A DNA stretch of 64,000 nt. Origin: Carboxylicivirga litoralis (GTDB lineage Bacteria; Bacteroidota; Bacteroidia; Bacteroidales; Marinilabiliaceae). The notes beneath the pieces are model-generated. The model saw nothing but the letters and a program-made list of their open reading frames with translations, made no database searches and was not told the DNA's origin. Shown one piece after another: positions 1-9,056 of the stretch. Position 1 is the first letter of the stretch. Each line of letters opens with the position of its first letter. The translations under genes and the position numbers were made by a program. The DNA is taken from NCBI RefSeq assembly GCF_025499605.1, contig NZ_JAFMVC010000006.1, forward strand, positions 1-64,000, read 5' to 3'.

Positions 1-164
1 GTCGAGATGAAATTTAAATAAAGTTGATTTTCAATGCATAATCACTTCGACTCCGCTCAGTGACCGTATTCCTTTTTTGATTTTTGGACACCCTCATTGA
101 TTAGTAAACGGTATTACTCCATACCCATCTTTAACTCTGCGGTAATCTTATGGTTTTCTTTTTA

Positions 165-228
165 AACCTTCTATCTAACCAAAAGGCAATCCCCCAAATT
201 CTTAAATTGTTATAAACCTCCACAAACT
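165..228 (-). repeat. Dispersed repeat R2, copy A
   Basis: Read on the minus strand, these 64 bases match 16031-16094 at about 60 of 64 positions by eye. Both begin AGTTTGTGGAGG and end TTAGATAGAAGGTT. The two copies are inverted relative to each other across about 16 kb. Confidence 0.85.
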
Positions 229-250
229 GTCCCCCTTCGCCAAGGGGGGA
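229..250. repeat. G/C-run palindrome between R2 and R1
   Basis: The core TCCCCCTTCGCCAAGGGGGG is nearly self-complementary. It occupies the position where the other copy of the composite repeat carries a 192-bp MITE-like insertion. Confidence 0.6.
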
Positions 251-310
251 AATCCGTTAGGTCATTGGATATTGCGCTATGGCGCATGGGGTAATGAGTT
301 CGATTTAAAT
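251..310 (-). repeat. Dispersed repeat R1, copy A
   Basis: On the minus strand this matches 15778-15837 at about 58 of 60 positions. It contains the imperfect palindrome ATGCGCCATAGCGCAAT and the motif CCTAACGGATT. Its edge coincides with the stop codon of the iron-sulfur gene at 310. Confidence 0.85.
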
Positions 311-1869
311 TAAAAAGGAAAATCCTCTTCAACAGGAGCTGTTGTTTGCTCTTCTTCTTGCGGCTTTTCAGCGGCCTGATGAACAGCATTACCTTCAACA
401 TAAATGGCTTTAAAAGGCGCATCCAAAGGACAAGGATGTTCACAGGCACCACAACCGATACAAATATCCTGGTTAACTTCAGGAATTAACAGGTTACCTT
501 CATAAGGCACCATGTTAACCGCTTTTGTAGGGCAATGCTCTGAACATGCTCCACAATCGGTACCATCGGTATACACCACACAATTTTCTTTTACAAAAAC
601 GGCTTTACCCAACTGCGTTAGCTGCTTTTCTTCAATTTCAATTGGCAAAATAGCACCTGTTGGACATACCTGTCCACAACCTCGACAATCGAAGTTACAA
701 TAACCACCATCCACATAATCCATATGTGGCTGCATAAAGCCTTTAAGTCCATATTGTGATACTGCCGGCTGCAGCACTTGCGTAGGGCAAGCCGCTATAC
801 ATAAACCACAAGCTGTGCATATTTCATTAAAGCGTTTAATACTGATGGCTCCCGGAGGAGCGACCGGATGTTCTTTTTCATTCACTAAGAGCTTTGATGT
901 ATCCTTTGCCCCAGGCTTTGTTTCTGCTAATATTTTCTGACCAACCAACAAAGCTACTCCGGTTGCAATGGCACTGCGGCGACCAGTATCATTGCTTTCG
1001 GGCTGGCCTTGTGGCTTTTTCGATGTCAGCTTAAGAGCCGAATCGTTACATACTGCCACACAGTTAAAACAATCGACACAGCGCGAATAATCAACCGAGA
1101 AGTTTTTAATATCGATGCACTCACTTTTACATTCACCGATGCACTTTCCACATTTGGTGCAATTCGACTCATCAAATTGTATTTTCAGGAATGATATTTT
1201 TGAAAATAAACCAAGGAAAGTACCCACCGGACAAATGGTATTACAAAACAAACGACCACGCTTATAGGACATGTAAGCAATCGTCATTAAAACAGCTGCT
1301 GTAAACAACAATATAAACCAGGGCGCTGACACCAACTTAACCGGGCTTAATGTATAAACATCAACTTTGTGCAACAGCATAGATAAACCGTTGTTGGCAG
1401 CCACCACAACAGGGCGAACCAGATAGGTTATTATACGCCCAAAGTTACTGTAGGGATCAAGCAGAGTAACTATAGTTGAGAACGATAACAGAATACCCAA
1501 CACCGTTAATCCCAATAAAGTATAGCGTAAAATAGGATAAGCTTTTTTCTTCTTGTAAAAGAATTTTCTTGACGAACGCTTTTTCGCTATCCAGGCAAAT
1601 ACATCTTGTAATATACCCAGAGGACAAATGGCACTGCAATACAATCGCCCCATAAAAGCTGTGAGCGCTATCACAATTATAAAGCCCACAGATCCAATAG
1701 CCAGTGTGCTGATAAATTTCATCAATGATGGCATAAACTGCAGGAACAAGGTTTCGTGTACTGTTTCGTTGGCATAGTTCTCATAAATATCCAGAAACAG
1801 TGAAATAGTGAGTATAAAAAACAAGAGTGAAAAAATCACCCTTGTCTTTTTCAAATGCTTATAATTCAT
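310..1869 (-). CDS. NapH-like membrane ferredoxin fused to a NapG-like ferredoxin domain
   Basis: This 519-residue membrane iron-sulfur protein probably passes electrons between the membrane and a periplasmic or cytoplasmic partner. Hydrophobic segments lie near residues 11-28, 54-74, 113-136 and 183-202. The NosR/NapH-type CP motifs are CPLG at 82-85 and CPVG at 213-216. Cysteine clusters for [4Fe-4S] centres lie at 237-251, 264-274, 351-361, 391-402, 430-446 and 470-480. An internal GRRSAIATGVALLVGQ stretch at about 297-311 resembles a Tat signal, so residues 291-519 look like a NapG/MauM-type ferredoxin fused behind NapH. It lies 62 bp downstream of the DUF362 gene on the same strand and is likely co-transcribed. 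The true electron donor and acceptor cannot be read from the sequence. Confidence 0.8.
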   Translation of the reverse strand: MNYKHLKKTRVIFSLLFFILTISLFLDIYENYANETVHETLFLQFMPSLMKFISTLAIGSVGFIIVIALTAFMGRLYCSAICPLGILQDVFAWIAKKRSSRKFFYKKKKAYPILRYTLLGLTVLGILLSFSTIVTLLDPYSNFGRIITYLVRPVVVAANNGLSMLLHKVDVYTLSPVKLVSAPWFILLFTAAVLMTIAYMSYKRGRLFCNTICPVGTFLGLFSKISFLKIQFDESNCTKCGKCIGECKSECIDIKNFSVDYSRCVDCFNCVAVCNDSALKLTSKKPQGQPESNDTGRRSAIATGVALLVGQKILAETKPGAKDTSKLLVNEKEHPVAPPGAISIKRFNEICTACGLCIAACPTQVLQPAVSQYGLKGFMQPHMDYVDGGYCNFDCRGCGQVCPTGAILPIEIEEKQLTQLGKAVFVKENCVVYTDGTDCGACSEHCPTKAVNMVPYEGNLLIPEVNQDICIGCGACEHPCPLDAPFKAIYVEGNAVHQAAEKPQEEEQTTAPVEEDFPF

Positions 1870-1931
1870 ATCCTATATGATTCAATCTGGTAAATTATTG
1901 AAATCTTTTATTGTGCGGCCAGCGGCACTAC

Positions 1932-2849
1932 TTATGCCATTTTTTGCTTGCTAATGCTTAACTCTTCCAAATTCATATTACCCAACTTCATGTCGTGAGC
2001 AATCTTAATATGCCCGATTTCAGAAGGTTGAAGACCAAACATTTTGGTAGCAGCTGCATCAGCCGCCACAATATCAGATGAGGCAATCATGGCTTTTAAG
2101 TTAGTAACATCAGCCACCGACACGCCACGAGGCCCGTTTTTGGTCATCATGTTATAACCATCAATAATATTTAAATCGGGTTTTTTAAACGTACAGAAAT
2201 CAGCAATACATTGGTGCAGGTCGTTCGAGTGGTAGAAACGACGATCCCAAACCACTCCCATCAGGTTTTTCATAGCTAATGAAATGCGTGTACTACTGTG
2301 GTGTTTCATCACCGGCACATTAATAAACACATCCGACTCCAGTACCAGTTGATGTACTTTGGCTTTCTTTAAACTAACGCCATTAGGTATCTCCACTTCT
2401 TTATAAAACGACTCGGTATTACCCGGCACCATCTTACCGCCTTCAGCTTTAACAGCCTCTTCTATTCCACTATTGCGGTAACAGCGATCCCATTTGTTAC
2501 AGGTATTATCAAACACATATACTTCAGAAGCGCCTGCCTCCTTACACCGTTTTACAATGCGGGCTACTACCTCCGGATTAGTATTAGCTGCTCTCTCTGG
2601 TGGTGCATCCCACCCAATATTTGGCTTCACCAATACCTTTTGTCCGCTCTTCACATATTTACTCATTCCACCAATGGCTTCAATGGCACGGTCAAACATA
2701 TCAGCACCATTACCTCCACGTACAGCCGCCAAATCATATTCCGATGTTGCCGGCATTCCATTAACACTCTCTAAACCTCCAAATAATGGTAAAGCTCCGC
2801 TCAACAGCGTGGCTCCTACGCCTGTTCGTAAAAAATCTCTTCTCTTCAT
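1932..2849 (-). CDS. Tat-exported DUF362 family protein
   Basis: A 305-residue protein starting MKRRDFLRTGVGATLLSGAL, a clear twin-arginine signal (RRDFLR) with a short hydrophobic core, so it should be exported folded. The body matches the DUF362 family, with the conserved KPNIGWD segment, VFDNTC, PVMKHHSSTRISLAMKNLMG and a C-terminal AAATKMFGLQPSEIGHIK stretch. The family's biochemical role is unknown to me; members often sit beside ferredoxins. This copy has no fused 4Fe-4S domain, but the next gene downstream on the same strand is a multi-cluster ferredoxin membrane protein, which suggests the two work as a redox pair. The start codon is fixed by the Tat motif. Confidence 0.85.
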   Translation of the reverse strand: MKRRDFLRTGVGATLLSGALPLFGGLESVNGMPATSEYDLAAVRGGNGADMFDRAIEAIGGMSKYVKSGQKVLVKPNIGWDAPPERAANTNPEVVARIVKRCKEAGASEVYVFDNTCNKWDRCYRNSGIEEAVKAEGGKMVPGNTESFYKEVEIPNGVSLKKAKVHQLVLESDVFINVPVMKHHSSTRISLAMKNLMGVVWDRRFYHSNDLHQCIADFCTFKKPDLNIIDGYNMMTKNGPRGVSVADVTNLKAMIASSDIVAADAAATKMFGLQPSEIGHIKIAHDMKLGNMNLEELSISKQKMA

Positions 2850-3265
2850 AATATGTGATTTATCCGTTACTACCTAAGATGTTTCCCACTTATACCAACT
2901 CATTCAGGTATTGCGAGTCAATTTAAGCACTTGAAAAGTACTAAAAAATAAAGAATGAGGCGTTGGTTCTCAGCAATTTAAAGTGGATATAAATAAAGAC
3001 TAAGTTAGGCTTTGTAGTTCCGAACCAGATATGCCAGTCGATGTATTATTTGAAATAAGCAAATAGATGGGTTGTAACATTCGCTTTGGCTGAGGCTTCG
3101 AATTCATGGGTTATTGCAATATCTAGATTCTTCTCAAAACATATTATTCGTCAAAATTGAATCGCTAAAAAAAGGGAGTTTATCGGTAAAAACACCTGAT
3201 ACATCTATTATACTTTTCAAGCATAAGCCCTTAATGTAATTTCATTCTTGAAATGATATAATGAT
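2850..3265. other. Divergent intergenic region, no gene seen
   Basis: This 416-bp AT-rich gap lies between the divergent DUF362 and tolC-like genes, so it must hold promoters for both. I see no open frame of note, no strong hairpin and no clean TTTG / TAnnTTTG pair. The best but weak -7-like match ahead of the efflux operon is TACTTTTC at 3211-3218. Confidence 0.5.
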
Positions 3266-4597
3266 ATGAAACGACTACAATTAATATTGCTGGCTGTCAT
3301 TGTTAATATTAACCTACTTTTCGGCCAGGATTCCACACAGGTCCACTCGTGGACATTGGAGCAATGCATCGACTATGCACTGTCGCAAAACATTCAGGTG
3401 CGCCAGACTATGCTGACCAACCTATCGAACAAATACAACATTGAACAAGCTAAAGGCCAACAACTGCCTTCATTAAATGCATCGGTTAGCTACAATGTAT
3501 CGTGGCAAAACACGGAAGATGCCACAACCGGTGAGAGTGAGTTCAGCAATTCGCAAAACAATAACTACGGTGTTAACTCCAATGTGACGCTTTATAACTA
3601 TGGCCGACTTAATAACCTGATTAAGCAGGCTAAACTGGACATGGAAGCGGGTGTTTATAACTCAGAGGCTGTTAAGGAAACCGTCACATTGAACATTCTG
3701 GATGCCTATCTGCAAGTCATCTTTTACACCGAAAATGTAGATAATTCGCAGCAGCAACTTAACGCAACCGAAGAACAAGCCAACTTCGCGCAGGAGCGCT
3801 TAACATCGGGGTTGATTTCACGTTCAGATTACTTGCAGGTAAAATCGCAGATGGCCACCGAGAAGCTGAACCTCATCAATGCGCAAAGCCAATTGGCCAT
3901 TGCCAAAGTGAACCTGATGCAGATGATGCTGCTTCCGGTAACACCTGATTTTGAAATCACTTATCCGAAGCTAAATGAAGAAGTAAACCAACAACTAAGT
4001 CCCAACCCGGCAGAAGTATATGCCATATCGGCACAAATACGTCCGGCTTTGAAAAATGCTGAACTGCAAAAGGAGAGTGCGGCACTAAACGAGAAAATAT
4101 CGAAGGCATCATACTTCCCAACCTTATCGGCCAACGCCGGCTTATCAACCGGTTATTACAATACTTTGGATCAAACCTATGCTAATCAGCTCAACGACCG
4201 ATTTACACCCAATGTGGGTCTAACCTTATCCATTCCTATCTTTCAGAATAAACAGGTAAAGACGAATGTGGCCAAAGCCCGCATTAACTACCAGAGCGCG
4301 GAACTGCAGGAGCAGGACACGCAGAATAACCTCCGAATGAATATTGAACAGATATGTGTGGATGTGCGCATCTCGCAATTGGAATACGAAGCAAGTCTGG
4401 AGCAGTACCAGGCCAATGAAGAATCCTACAGTCTGGCCGAAGAAAAATACAAAAACGGATTGATGAATTCGGTTGATTTCATATTCGAAAAGAACAATAT
4501 GACGCAAGCTGAAAGCAGCTTCCTGCAGTCGAAGTACAAGCTTCTGTTCAACTATAAAATACTAGATTTTTACATGGGCCAGGCCATTACATTATAA
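3266..4597 (+). CDS. TolC family outer-membrane efflux protein
   Basis: A 443-residue outer-membrane channel component. A Sec signal peptide (MKRLQLILLAVIVNINLLFG) is followed by the typical opening WTLEQCIDYALSQNIQVRQ of the outer-membrane efflux protein family. Two long alternating helical repeats follow, with the family features GRLNNLIKQAKLD in the first half and NVGLTLSIPIFQN in the second. The length is normal for TolC homologues. It is the first gene of a co-directional set with a periplasmic adaptor, an ABC ATPase and a MacB-type permease, so it should provide the outer-membrane exit duct of a MacAB-TolC-like pump. The substrate is unknown. Confidence 0.93.
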   Translation: MKRLQLILLAVIVNINLLFGQDSTQVHSWTLEQCIDYALSQNIQVRQTMLTNLSNKYNIEQAKGQQLPSLNASVSYNVSWQNTEDATTGESEFSNSQNNNYGVNSNVTLYNYGRLNNLIKQAKLDMEAGVYNSEAVKETVTLNILDAYLQVIFYTENVDNSQQQLNATEEQANFAQERLTSGLISRSDYLQVKSQMATEKLNLINAQSQLAIAKVNLMQMMLLPVTPDFEITYPKLNEEVNQQLSPNPAEVYAISAQIRPALKNAELQKESAALNEKISKASYFPTLSANAGLSTGYYNTLDQTYANQLNDRFTPNVGLTLSIPIFQNKQVKTNVAKARINYQSAELQEQDTQNNLRMNIEQICVDVRISQLEYEASLEQYQANEESYSLAEEKYKNGLMNSVDFIFEKNNMTQAESSFLQSKYKLLFNYKILDFYMGQAITL

Positions 4598-4628
4598 GCT
4601 TCAACAACAAGAAAAAAATATTGATCAT

Positions 4629-5858
4629 ATGAAACGAAAGACAATTATCATAATCGCACTGGTTCTTATCGCATCAAGTTCCGCCTTTTTGCTGTTTAAA
4701 CCTGAAACCATCTCACCTGATCAGATTGACATTGAAACAGGAATTGTAAAAAAGGGAACCATCAGCAGCACCGTTACGGCAACCGGAACACTTGAAGCCA
4801 TTACTACTGTTGAAGTAGGTACACAGGTATCTGGCATCATCGAAGAAATATTTGTTGATTTTAACTCCTATGTAAAGGAAGGTCAACTGATGGCCAAACT
4901 GGATACCACCAACCTGGCGGCAGCTGTAGAGCAAACACAGGCATCGGTTGACAATGCCAAGGCCGAACTGGAGTACCAGCAAGCCAATTACGAGCGACTG
5001 GCGCCTTTGTTCAAAAAAGAACTGATTTCGCAAGCCGACTACGACCAAACGGTTTATAACCTTAATAAAGCAAAAGCCAGCTACAAAAGCGCCGTGGCGC
5101 AGCACAAAAGGAATTTGATCAACCTGGATTTTGCACTTATCTATTCGCCCATTAACGGCATTGTATTAAACCGCGCGGTGGAAGCAGGTCAAACGGTTCA
5201 GGCCAGTTTTAACACGCCAACACTGTTTACCATTGCCAACGACCTGACACAAATGCGTGTGGAAGCCAATGTGGATGAAGCCGATATAGGCTTGGTAAAA
5301 AAAGGCCATCGTGTGGAATTTACAGTGGATGCTTATCCTAACGAGGTATTTGAAGGCGAAGTTACGGAAGTACGCCTGGAGCCAACGGTGACCAATAATG
5401 TGGTGACTTACACCATTATTATTTCTGCACCAAACCCCGATTACAAGCTGATGCCGGGTATGACCGCCGAAACCAACATTTTTGTAGTCGAGAAAAAGGA
5501 CATTCTGCTAGCACCTAGTAAAGCCGCTCGTTTCAATCCCGACCCTCAATTATTAATGAGCTATATGCAAGATTCGGCCAGGCCCGAAATGCCTGATGGA
5601 GCACCAAAAGACGATTTTCCTCCAATGGATGCACCAGCACAGGACAACAATAAAATGATTTGGGTGAAACGCGATGCCATTCTTCAGCCCGTGCCGGTTA
5701 AGCTAGGCATGGATGATGATATTAATGTAGAAGTGCTGGATGGTTTACAGGAAGGCGATGTGGTTATTTTAAAGATGGAACAGAAAAACGCCAATAAAGA
5801 AGTTCAGGCGAGCGGCGGTAACCCATTTATGCCAAAACCACCTCAACGCAAAAAATAG
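4629..5858 (+). CDS. MacA-like periplasmic adaptor (membrane fusion protein)
   Basis: A 409-residue adaptor that bridges the inner-membrane transporter to the TolC channel. An N-terminal membrane anchor (IIIIALVLIASSSAFLLF) is followed by the half-lipoyl motif (VEVGTQVSGIIEEIFVDFN), a coiled-coil hairpin at about residues 95-165, the second half-lipoyl segment (IYSPINGIVLNRAVEAGQTV), and beta-barrel and membrane-proximal domains (MRVEANVDEADIGLVKKG, LMPGMTAETNIFV). It starts 31 bp after the tolC-like gene. A proline- and aspartate-rich insert around residues 315-340 and a basic tail are minor oddities. A strong hairpin with a T run follows its stop codon. Confidence 0.92.
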   Translation: MKRKTIIIIALVLIASSSAFLLFKPETISPDQIDIETGIVKKGTISSTVTATGTLEAITTVEVGTQVSGIIEEIFVDFNSYVKEGQLMAKLDTTNLAAAVEQTQASVDNAKAELEYQQANYERLAPLFKKELISQADYDQTVYNLNKAKASYKSAVAQHKRNLINLDFALIYSPINGIVLNRAVEAGQTVQASFNTPTLFTIANDLTQMRVEANVDEADIGLVKKGHRVEFTVDAYPNEVFEGEVTEVRLEPTVTNNVVTYTIIISAPNPDYKLMPGMTAETNIFVVEKKDILLAPSKAARFNPDPQLLMSYMQDSARPEMPDGAPKDDFPPMDAPAQDNNKMIWVKRDAILQPVPVKLGMDDDINVEVLDGLQEGDVVILKMEQKNANKEVQASGGNPFMPKPPQRKK

Positions 5859-5866
5859 TAAACACT

Positions 5867-5897
5867 AAAGCTGATAGCTAGTAGCTATCAGCTTTTT
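5867..5897 (+). terminator. Intrinsic-terminator-like hairpin inside the efflux operon
   Basis: The arms AGCTGATAGCT (5869-5879) and AGCTATCAGCT (5883-5893) pair perfectly around a 3-base loop and are followed by a T run. This is a canonical intrinsic terminator shape between the adaptor gene and the ABC ATPase gene, so it may limit read-through into the downstream genes. Confidence 0.7.
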
Positions 5898-5938
5898 GGA
5901 CTACTGGCTAAAAACCAACAAACTATTACACTACGATT

Positions 5939-6691
5939 ATGCAAAAAACCATAATAGAAGTCAAAGACCTGAAAAAAGATTACCATGTTGGAGAGGTGAC
6001 AGTGCATGCGCTTCGTAAAATCAACATGCAAATCAAGGAAGGTGATTTTGCGGCCATCATGGGCACCAGTGGTTCGGGCAAATCAACTATGCTCAACATC
6101 TTAGGTTGTCTTGATAAGCCAACCGATGGCACTTATTTGCTCGATGGCGTTAACATGGCTGAGATGAACAAAAAACAACTGGCCCAGCTACGTAATACCA
6201 AACTGGGTTTTATATTTCAGTCGTATAACCTGCTGCCGCGCACAACAGCCCTCGAAAATGTGGAGTTGCCCTTGTATTACAATTCAAAAGTAAAGTCCAA
6301 AGAGCGCCGCGAACGAGCCATGCATGCCCTGGAGCAGGTGGGACTGGCCGACCGTTATCATCACATGCCCAATCAGCTGTCGGGTGGCCAGCAGCAACGC
6401 GTGGCGATTGCCCGCTCACTGGTGAACGACCCGGTTATTATCCTGGCCGATGAGGCTACCGGTAACCTCGATACCAGAACATCCTATGAGATAATGGAAC
6501 TCTTTCAAAAGCTGAATGACGACGGCAAAACCATCGCTTTTGTAACGCACGAGGAAGATATTGCCCGGTTTATGAAACGCAATATCGTTTTCAGAGATGG
6601 ATTGATAAAAACAGAGATGACGGTGGACAAGCGACACAATGCTACGCAGCTGATTGCAGAGCTGCCTGTGGAAACAGATATTGACTTTTAA
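5939..6691 (+). CDS. MacB-type ABC transporter ATP-binding protein
   Basis: A 250-residue cytoplasmic ATPase of the LolD/MacB group. It shows Walker A (GTSGSGKST, about residues 42-50), a Q loop ([18 protein letters not shown]), the signature [15 protein letters not shown], Walker B ([13 protein letters not shown]) and the switch histidine (FVTHEE). All catalytic residues are present. It energises the permease encoded next, whose start codon lies 10 bp after this stop. MacB in proteobacteria is one polypeptide; here, as is common in Bacteroidota, the ATPase and permease are separate. The substrate could be a toxin, peptide or lipoprotein. Confidence 0.94.
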   Translation: MQKTIIEVKDLKKDYHVGEVTVHALRKINMQIKEGDFAAIMGTSGSGKSTMLNILGCLDKPTDGTYLLDGVNMAEMNKKQLAQLRNTKLGFIFQSYNLLPRTTALENVELPLYYNSKVKSKERRERAMHALEQVGLADRYHHMPNQLSGGQQQRVAIARSLVNDPVIILADEATGNLDTRTSYEIMELFQKLNDDGKTIAFVTHEEDIARFMKRNIVFRDGLIKTEMTVDKRHNATQLIAELPVETDIDF

Positions 6692-6701
6692 ACAACAGGT
6701 A

Positions 6702-7922
6702 ATGAACTATATAAATCTGACTAAAATAGCCATCAACGCCCTGAACCGCAATAAATTCAGAGCCGTATTAACCATGTTGGGCATCATCATAGGTGTGGGC
6801 TCTGTCATTGGTATGCTTTCCATTGGAGAAGGTTCAAAACAGAGCATCCAAAGCGAAATATCACAGATGGGCTCCAACATGATATTTGCGATGCCTGGTT
6901 CAATGCGGCGTGGTGGTGTGATGATGGGCAATTCCAACGCTAAATCATTAACACTAAAAGATGTGGCAGCCCTGCGCAAACAAGCCAGGAACCTGAGTAT
7001 GATATCGCCCCAGGTGTCAACAAGCGGACAAGCCATCAGGGGTAACAAAAACTGGCCAACCACTATCTATGGTGTCAATGGCGAATACCTGGACATTCGA
7101 AAATATGAACTGGAAGATGGGCGTATTTTTACCGAGCAGGAAATCAATAGTCTGAGTAAGGTATGTATTGTTGGCCAAACGGTTGTTGAAAACATCTTTG
7201 GCACTGAAGTCGACCCCGTTGGACAAACTATTCGCTATTCAGGCATTCCGCTCAAAGTTATTGGCGTGTTGAAAGAAAAAGGGCAAAACGGTATGGGCAT
7301 GGACCAGGATGACCTCATACTGGCACCTTACACCTCTGTTCAGCGTCGTCTGCTGGCCATTACACACATACAAGCCATCTACGCATCGGCCATTAGCGAA
7401 GATAGCTCTGATGCGGCTATTGAAGAGATTGAAACCATAATAAGAAGTCAGCACAAATTAAAAGATGGTACAGATGATGATTTTGAGGTGCGTTCGCAAG
7501 CCGAAATGGTTTCGATGTTTACCTCCGTCAGTAATAACATGACGATGCTATTGGGTGCTATCGCCGGCATCTCCTTATTAGTAGGCGGCATCGGCATTAT
7601 GAACATCATGTTTGTATCCGTTACCGAACGCACCAAAGAGATTGGTTTGCGCATGTCGGTAGGCGGCTGTGGCACCGATATATTAATGCAGTTCCTGATT
7701 GAAGCAGTCATTTTAAGTATCATTGGTGGCATCATTGGTATCCTGTTTGGTTTACTGGTTTCGGCGCTAGCCACCAATGTGCTCAGCCTGCCGTTTATTA
7801 TCATGGAAAATGCAATTTTATTGTCGTTCCTTGTCTGCTCGGCCATCGGCGTATTCTTTGGCTGGTACCCGGCACGCAAGGCAGCCAATCTGAATCCGAT
7901 TGATGCCATACGTCATGAGTAA
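6702..7922 (+). CDS. MacB-type ABC transporter permease
   Basis: A 406-residue inner-membrane permease with the MacB/FtsX plan: one N-terminal membrane helix (FRAVLTMLGIIIGVGSVIGML), a large periplasmic MacB_PCD domain, then three C-terminal helices starting at LLGAIAGISLLVGGIGIMNIM and including IIGGIIGILFGLLVS. The motif SVTERTKEIGLRMSVGG is the coupling-helix signature of this family. I chose the ATG at 6702 (MNYINLTKIAINAL); the in-frame ATG at 6654 lies inside the ATPase gene and adds 16 residues unlike the family. It works as the mechanotransmission half of a MacAB-TolC-type pump. Confidence 0.93.
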   Translation: MNYINLTKIAINALNRNKFRAVLTMLGIIIGVGSVIGMLSIGEGSKQSIQSEISQMGSNMIFAMPGSMRRGGVMMGNSNAKSLTLKDVAALRKQARNLSMISPQVSTSGQAIRGNKNWPTTIYGVNGEYLDIRKYELEDGRIFTEQEINSLSKVCIVGQTVVENIFGTEVDPVGQTIRYSGIPLKVIGVLKEKGQNGMGMDQDDLILAPYTSVQRRLLAITHIQAIYASAISEDSSDAAIEEIETIIRSQHKLKDGTDDDFEVRSQAEMVSMFTSVSNNMTMLLGAIAGISLLVGGIGIMNIMFVSVTERTKEIGLRMSVGGCGTDILMQFLIEAVILSIIGGIIGILFGLLVSALATNVLSLPFIIMENAILLSFLVCSAIGVFFGWYPARKAANLNPIDAIRHE

Positions 7923-7964
7923 TTTATAATAATTCATTATTTTAGACCAAAAGCATTTTTGTAG

Positions 7965-9056
7965 ATGATGAAACTGTCAAAAAACCGTTCTTTAACGTTT
8001 ACCCTACATGTATTAGCCTGGCTGGTATTGGTTATTTTACCACAGCTTATTATCAACCGATACTGGGGCAATCAGAATTTTATTGCCTGGGGCTTTTATC
8101 TGAATGCGGCAATTTACGGTGTCATCTTCTACATTAATTACCTGCTTTTGGTGCCTGAATTGTTTTTCAAAAAACGTAAAATCGTTTATTTCCTCGGTGC
8201 CATCACAACCATTGCCGTGTTCTACGTGGTGATGTATTACCTGAACGAATGGTTTCTACACGACCCCGAAAAGGAACGCAAATTTGCAGAGGCCATGGAC
8301 CGTCTGGCGAAAGAAAACATCTTGCCCAAACCGCCTTTACGCCAGCTTCAGGTTTATTATTACATCTTGACATCGACCATAGTGAGCAGCTTTGCCTTTG
8401 GGCTAAAGGTGATAGAAAAACATGTGGCCTCGGAGAAGAAGCAAAAGGAACTGGAAAAAGAAAAGCTGAACTCCGAATTAGCCTTTTTGAAAAACCAGGT
8501 GAGTCCTCACTTCTTTTTTAACACGCTGAACAATATCTACGCACTGATCGGCATTAGTGCACCCGAAGGTCAGAAATCGGTATTAAAACTATCGAAACTG
8601 ATGCGTTACCTGCTGTACGATTCAGAAAACGGGCTAACCGAACTGAAACAGGAAGTGGTCTTCCTGAATCATTACATCGACTTGATGCGCCTGCGTGTTT
8701 CGCCTAAGGTGGAATTTAAGATTGACTTGCCCGAGGAGCATCTGACGGTTGAAATACCGCCGTTGCTGTTTATTCCGTTTATCGAAAATGCGTTTAAGCA
8801 CGGCATCAGTTATCGCGAGAATTCATTTATCCATATAAAAATGGAAGTGGATAATAAGGTGCTTCAATTTAGCTGTGTTAACAGTATCAGCAAAACACCT
8901 GAAACCAAGTTAACGGAGAAACACTCAGGCATCGGACTGGAGAATGTCAGAAAACGCCTGCAATTGTTGTATCCTGATAAACACCGCCTAACGATAGACA
9001 ATACCAACACTGAATTTAAGGTGGAATTGAGCATCGAACTAAACGAATCGTTATGA
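7965..9056 (+). CDS. LytS/YehU-type sensor histidine kinase
   Basis: A 363-residue membrane kinase. Four hydrophobic segments fill residues 12-150, followed by a short coiled coil and the His_kinase domain with the phosphorylatable His182 in QVSPHFFFNTLNNIYAL. The ATPase part has FIPFIENAFKHG (N box) and SGIGLENVRKRLQLLYP (G box). No periplasmic sensor domain is visible, so it may sense the membrane or the transporter directly. Its last four bases overlap the start of the response regulator (ATGA), and it follows the permease by 42 bp, so it probably controls the efflux operon in which it sits. Confidence 0.92.
   Translation: MMKLSKNRSLTFTLHVLAWLVLVILPQLIINRYWGNQNFIAWGFYLNAAIYGVIFYINYLLLVPELFFKKRKIVYFLGAITTIAVFYVVMYYLNEWFLHDPEKERKFAEAMDRLAKENILPKPPLRQLQVYYYILTSTIVSSFAFGLKVIEKHVASEKKQKELEKEKLNSELAFLKNQVSPHFFFNTLNNIYALIGISAPEGQKSVLKLSKLMRYLLYDSENGLTELKQEVVFLNHYIDLMRLRVSPKVEFKIDLPEEHLTVEIPPLLFIPFIENAFKHGISYRENSFIHIKMEVDNKVLQFSCVNSISKTPETKLTEKHSGIGLENVRKRLQLLYPDKHRLTIDNTNTEFKVELSIELNESL

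Larger units (their letters stand above)
1..309. other. Non-coding flank built of dispersed repeats
   Basis: No convincing gene lies here. The stretch holds a generic Bacteroidota-type repeat at 43-62 (CACTTCGACTCCGCTCAGTG), a lone half of a MITE terminal repeat at 81-95 (TTTTTGGACACCCTC), a 64-bp repeat at 165-228, a small palindrome at 229-250, and a 60-bp repeat at 251-310 that ends on the stop codon of the next gene. The last two repeats recur inverted at 15778-16094. Confidence 0.7.
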
